Shown here: positions 4,637-5,566 of the stretch, piece after piece
Layout of the letters: each line of letters opens with the position of its first letter
How positions within the stretch are numbered: position 1 is the stretch's first letter
NCBI GenBank assembly: GCA_964627045.1
Contig: CAZVIK010000243.1
Coordinates: 1 to 5,566 of the forward strand
Direction of reading: 5' to 3'
DNA: 5,566 nt
From: CAZVIK01 sp964627045
GTDB lineage: Bacteria; Acidobacteriota; Terriglobia; Bryobacterales; Bryobacteraceae
Notes under the pieces: generated by a model
Told to the model about the DNA's origin: nothing
Seen by the model: only the letters and a program-made list of their open reading frames with translations
The model's database searches: none
Made by a program: the position numbers and the translations under genes

Positions 4637-5566
4637 ATGAGTAGCCCCGAAAGTCGACTTGAGACGTCCTTCCTAGACAGCCGGCGTAGCTTTTCGCGGT
4701 CCCGAATCCAGGAGTTCAGGAAACGCCTCCACGAGCTGGCAGAGGTGCAGCAAATGCCGGACCTCTGCATCTTCGCTACGGGTTCCTACGCACGCGGCGA
4801 AGCCAGTGAGCATTCCGACATTGACCTATTCTTCCTTCACACGGGCGATCCCCGCATGACCACTGTGTCGCGTCTCAAGGAACTTCGCCTGTTTGCCAGG
4901 GTCATAGACATTGGCCAGGAGATGGGGTTCCCGACCTTCTCGAACGACGGCGAGTTTCTCAAGGTCCTCTACGTCGATGAGATGCTGAACCTACTAGGCG
5001 GGAGGGAGGACGACTTCCACAACTACTTCACCGCGCGGATGCTCATGCTCCTGGAGAGCCAGCCACTCGCAAACGACCGGCTCTATGGCGAGACGATCGA
5101 TCGGATCGTGGACGCCTACTTCCGCGACTACCCGGACCACGCGGTCGACTTCAAGCCCGTGTTCCTCACAAACGACGTTATCAGGTTCTGGAAGACTCTG
5201 TGCCTCAACTACGAGCACCGCCGCAACAAGCCCGAGGGTGACACGGAGAAGAAGCGTCGCCAACAGGTCAAGAACTTCAAGCTCAAGTTCAGCCGGCTGA
5301 TGACGTGCTTTGGCACGGTGGTTGGGGTTTGTGCGATGAGCCCTCCTATCGCGAAGGTGAAGATCGTCGCGCTGACAAGGAAGGCGCCGTTTGATCGGTT
5401 CTTGGCGGCGACCAGGGACCTGGAGAGTCTCTCCGCCCTCCGTCAAGCAATCCTAGAAGATTATGCTTGGTTCATGGACTTCACTTGCCTTGACACCGAC
5501 GGCCTCCGCTCGCTTTTCGACCAGAAGACCCGCAAGAGGGAGATGTTCCGACGTGCGGACCTTTTC
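4637..5566 (+). CDS. Nucleotidyltransferase, Pol-beta superfamily, GlnD/DUF294-type (gene D; 3' end outside window)
   Basis: The frame is open for 310 codons to the right edge, so the C-terminus is missing. The ATG at 4637 has GGAGG (4626-4630) 6 nt upstream. The frame is open further up to an ATG at 4478, but that extension looks non-coding. The catalytic signature is GSYARGEASEHSDIDLF at residues 49-65: the Gly-Ser of helix N and Asp61/Asp63 for metal binding. The downstream region has a helical pattern (FTARMLMLLESQP from about 131; then NDVIRFWKTLCLNYEHRR) seen in PII-uridylyltransferase-like/DUF294 proteins. It should transfer a nucleotide from NTP to a protein, RNA or small molecule; the substrate is not readable from sequence. 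I could not assign the third catalytic carboxylate. It is separated from gene C by 211 bp with its own regulatory-looking DNA, so it may be an independent gene or a second transcript of the same locus. Confidence 0.85.
   Translation, partial: MSSPESRLETSFLDSRRSFSRSRIQEFRKRLHELAEVQQMPDLCIFATGSYARGEASEHSDIDLFFLHTGDPRMTTVSRLKELRLFARVIDIGQEMGFPTFSNDGEFLKVLYVDEMLNLLGGREDDFHNYFTARMLMLLESQPLANDRLYGETIDRIVDAYFRDYPDHAVDFKPVFLTNDVIRFWKTLCLNYEHRRNKPEGDTEKKRRQQVKNFKLKFSRLMTCFGTVVGVCAMSPPIAKVKIVALTRKAPFDRFLAATRDLESLSALRQAILEDYAWFMDFTCLDTDGLRSLFDQKTRKREMFRRADLF

Noticed and set aside
4994..5446. Minus-strand 150-codon open frame
   Set aside because: Lies wholly inside the nucleotidyltransferase gene, whose catalytic motifs and start site are clear; its Glu/Val/Leu/Arg-rich sequence is an antisense shadow.

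Overview
The DNA is GC-rich (roughly 60% by eye). Every supportable gene is on the + strand, and several start codons have good Shine-Dalgarno sequences (a perfect AGGAGG before one of them), so this is a bacterial chromosome or large replicon. The first protein has the alternating polar/hydrophobic strands and Gly/aromatic turns of an outer-membrane-type beta protein, which hints at a Gram-negative host. The sequence does not fix the phylum.

Layout. Positions 1-690 hold the 3' part of an unrecognised, beta-rich protein that runs off the left edge and may carry a frameshift near 54-58. Positions 691-1155 have no credible gene. They contain a terminator-like hairpin, then a run of strong hairpins, one arm of a 13-bp direct repeat, and a dyad about 90 bp before the next gene. 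Positions 1156-4425 form a tight three-gene operon: (A) a P-loop ATPase with ORC/CDC6-like traits; (B) a protein with a nucleoside 2-deoxyribosyltransferase/TIR-like Rossmann domain plus a second, apparently degenerate copy; (C) a protein of no family I can name, with Rossmann-like halves and distinctive FEDR, DISCMTR and GPKP motifs. A and B overlap by 28 nt, and B and C are 1 nt apart. A 28-codon ORF follows C with an ATGA overlap. After a short regulatory-looking gap, a GlnD/DUF294-type nucleotidyltransferase gene (D) starts at 4637 and runs off the right edge.

How it may work (inference). An ATPase switch, an N-glycosidase-like enzyme and a candidate ligand-binding protein in one translationally coupled operon, beside a nucleotidyltransferase, look like a conflict (anti-phage or abortive-infection) module that acts on nucleotides or NAD+. 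I cannot match it to a named defence system. No mobile-element gene, tRNA, rRNA or CRISPR array is visible.
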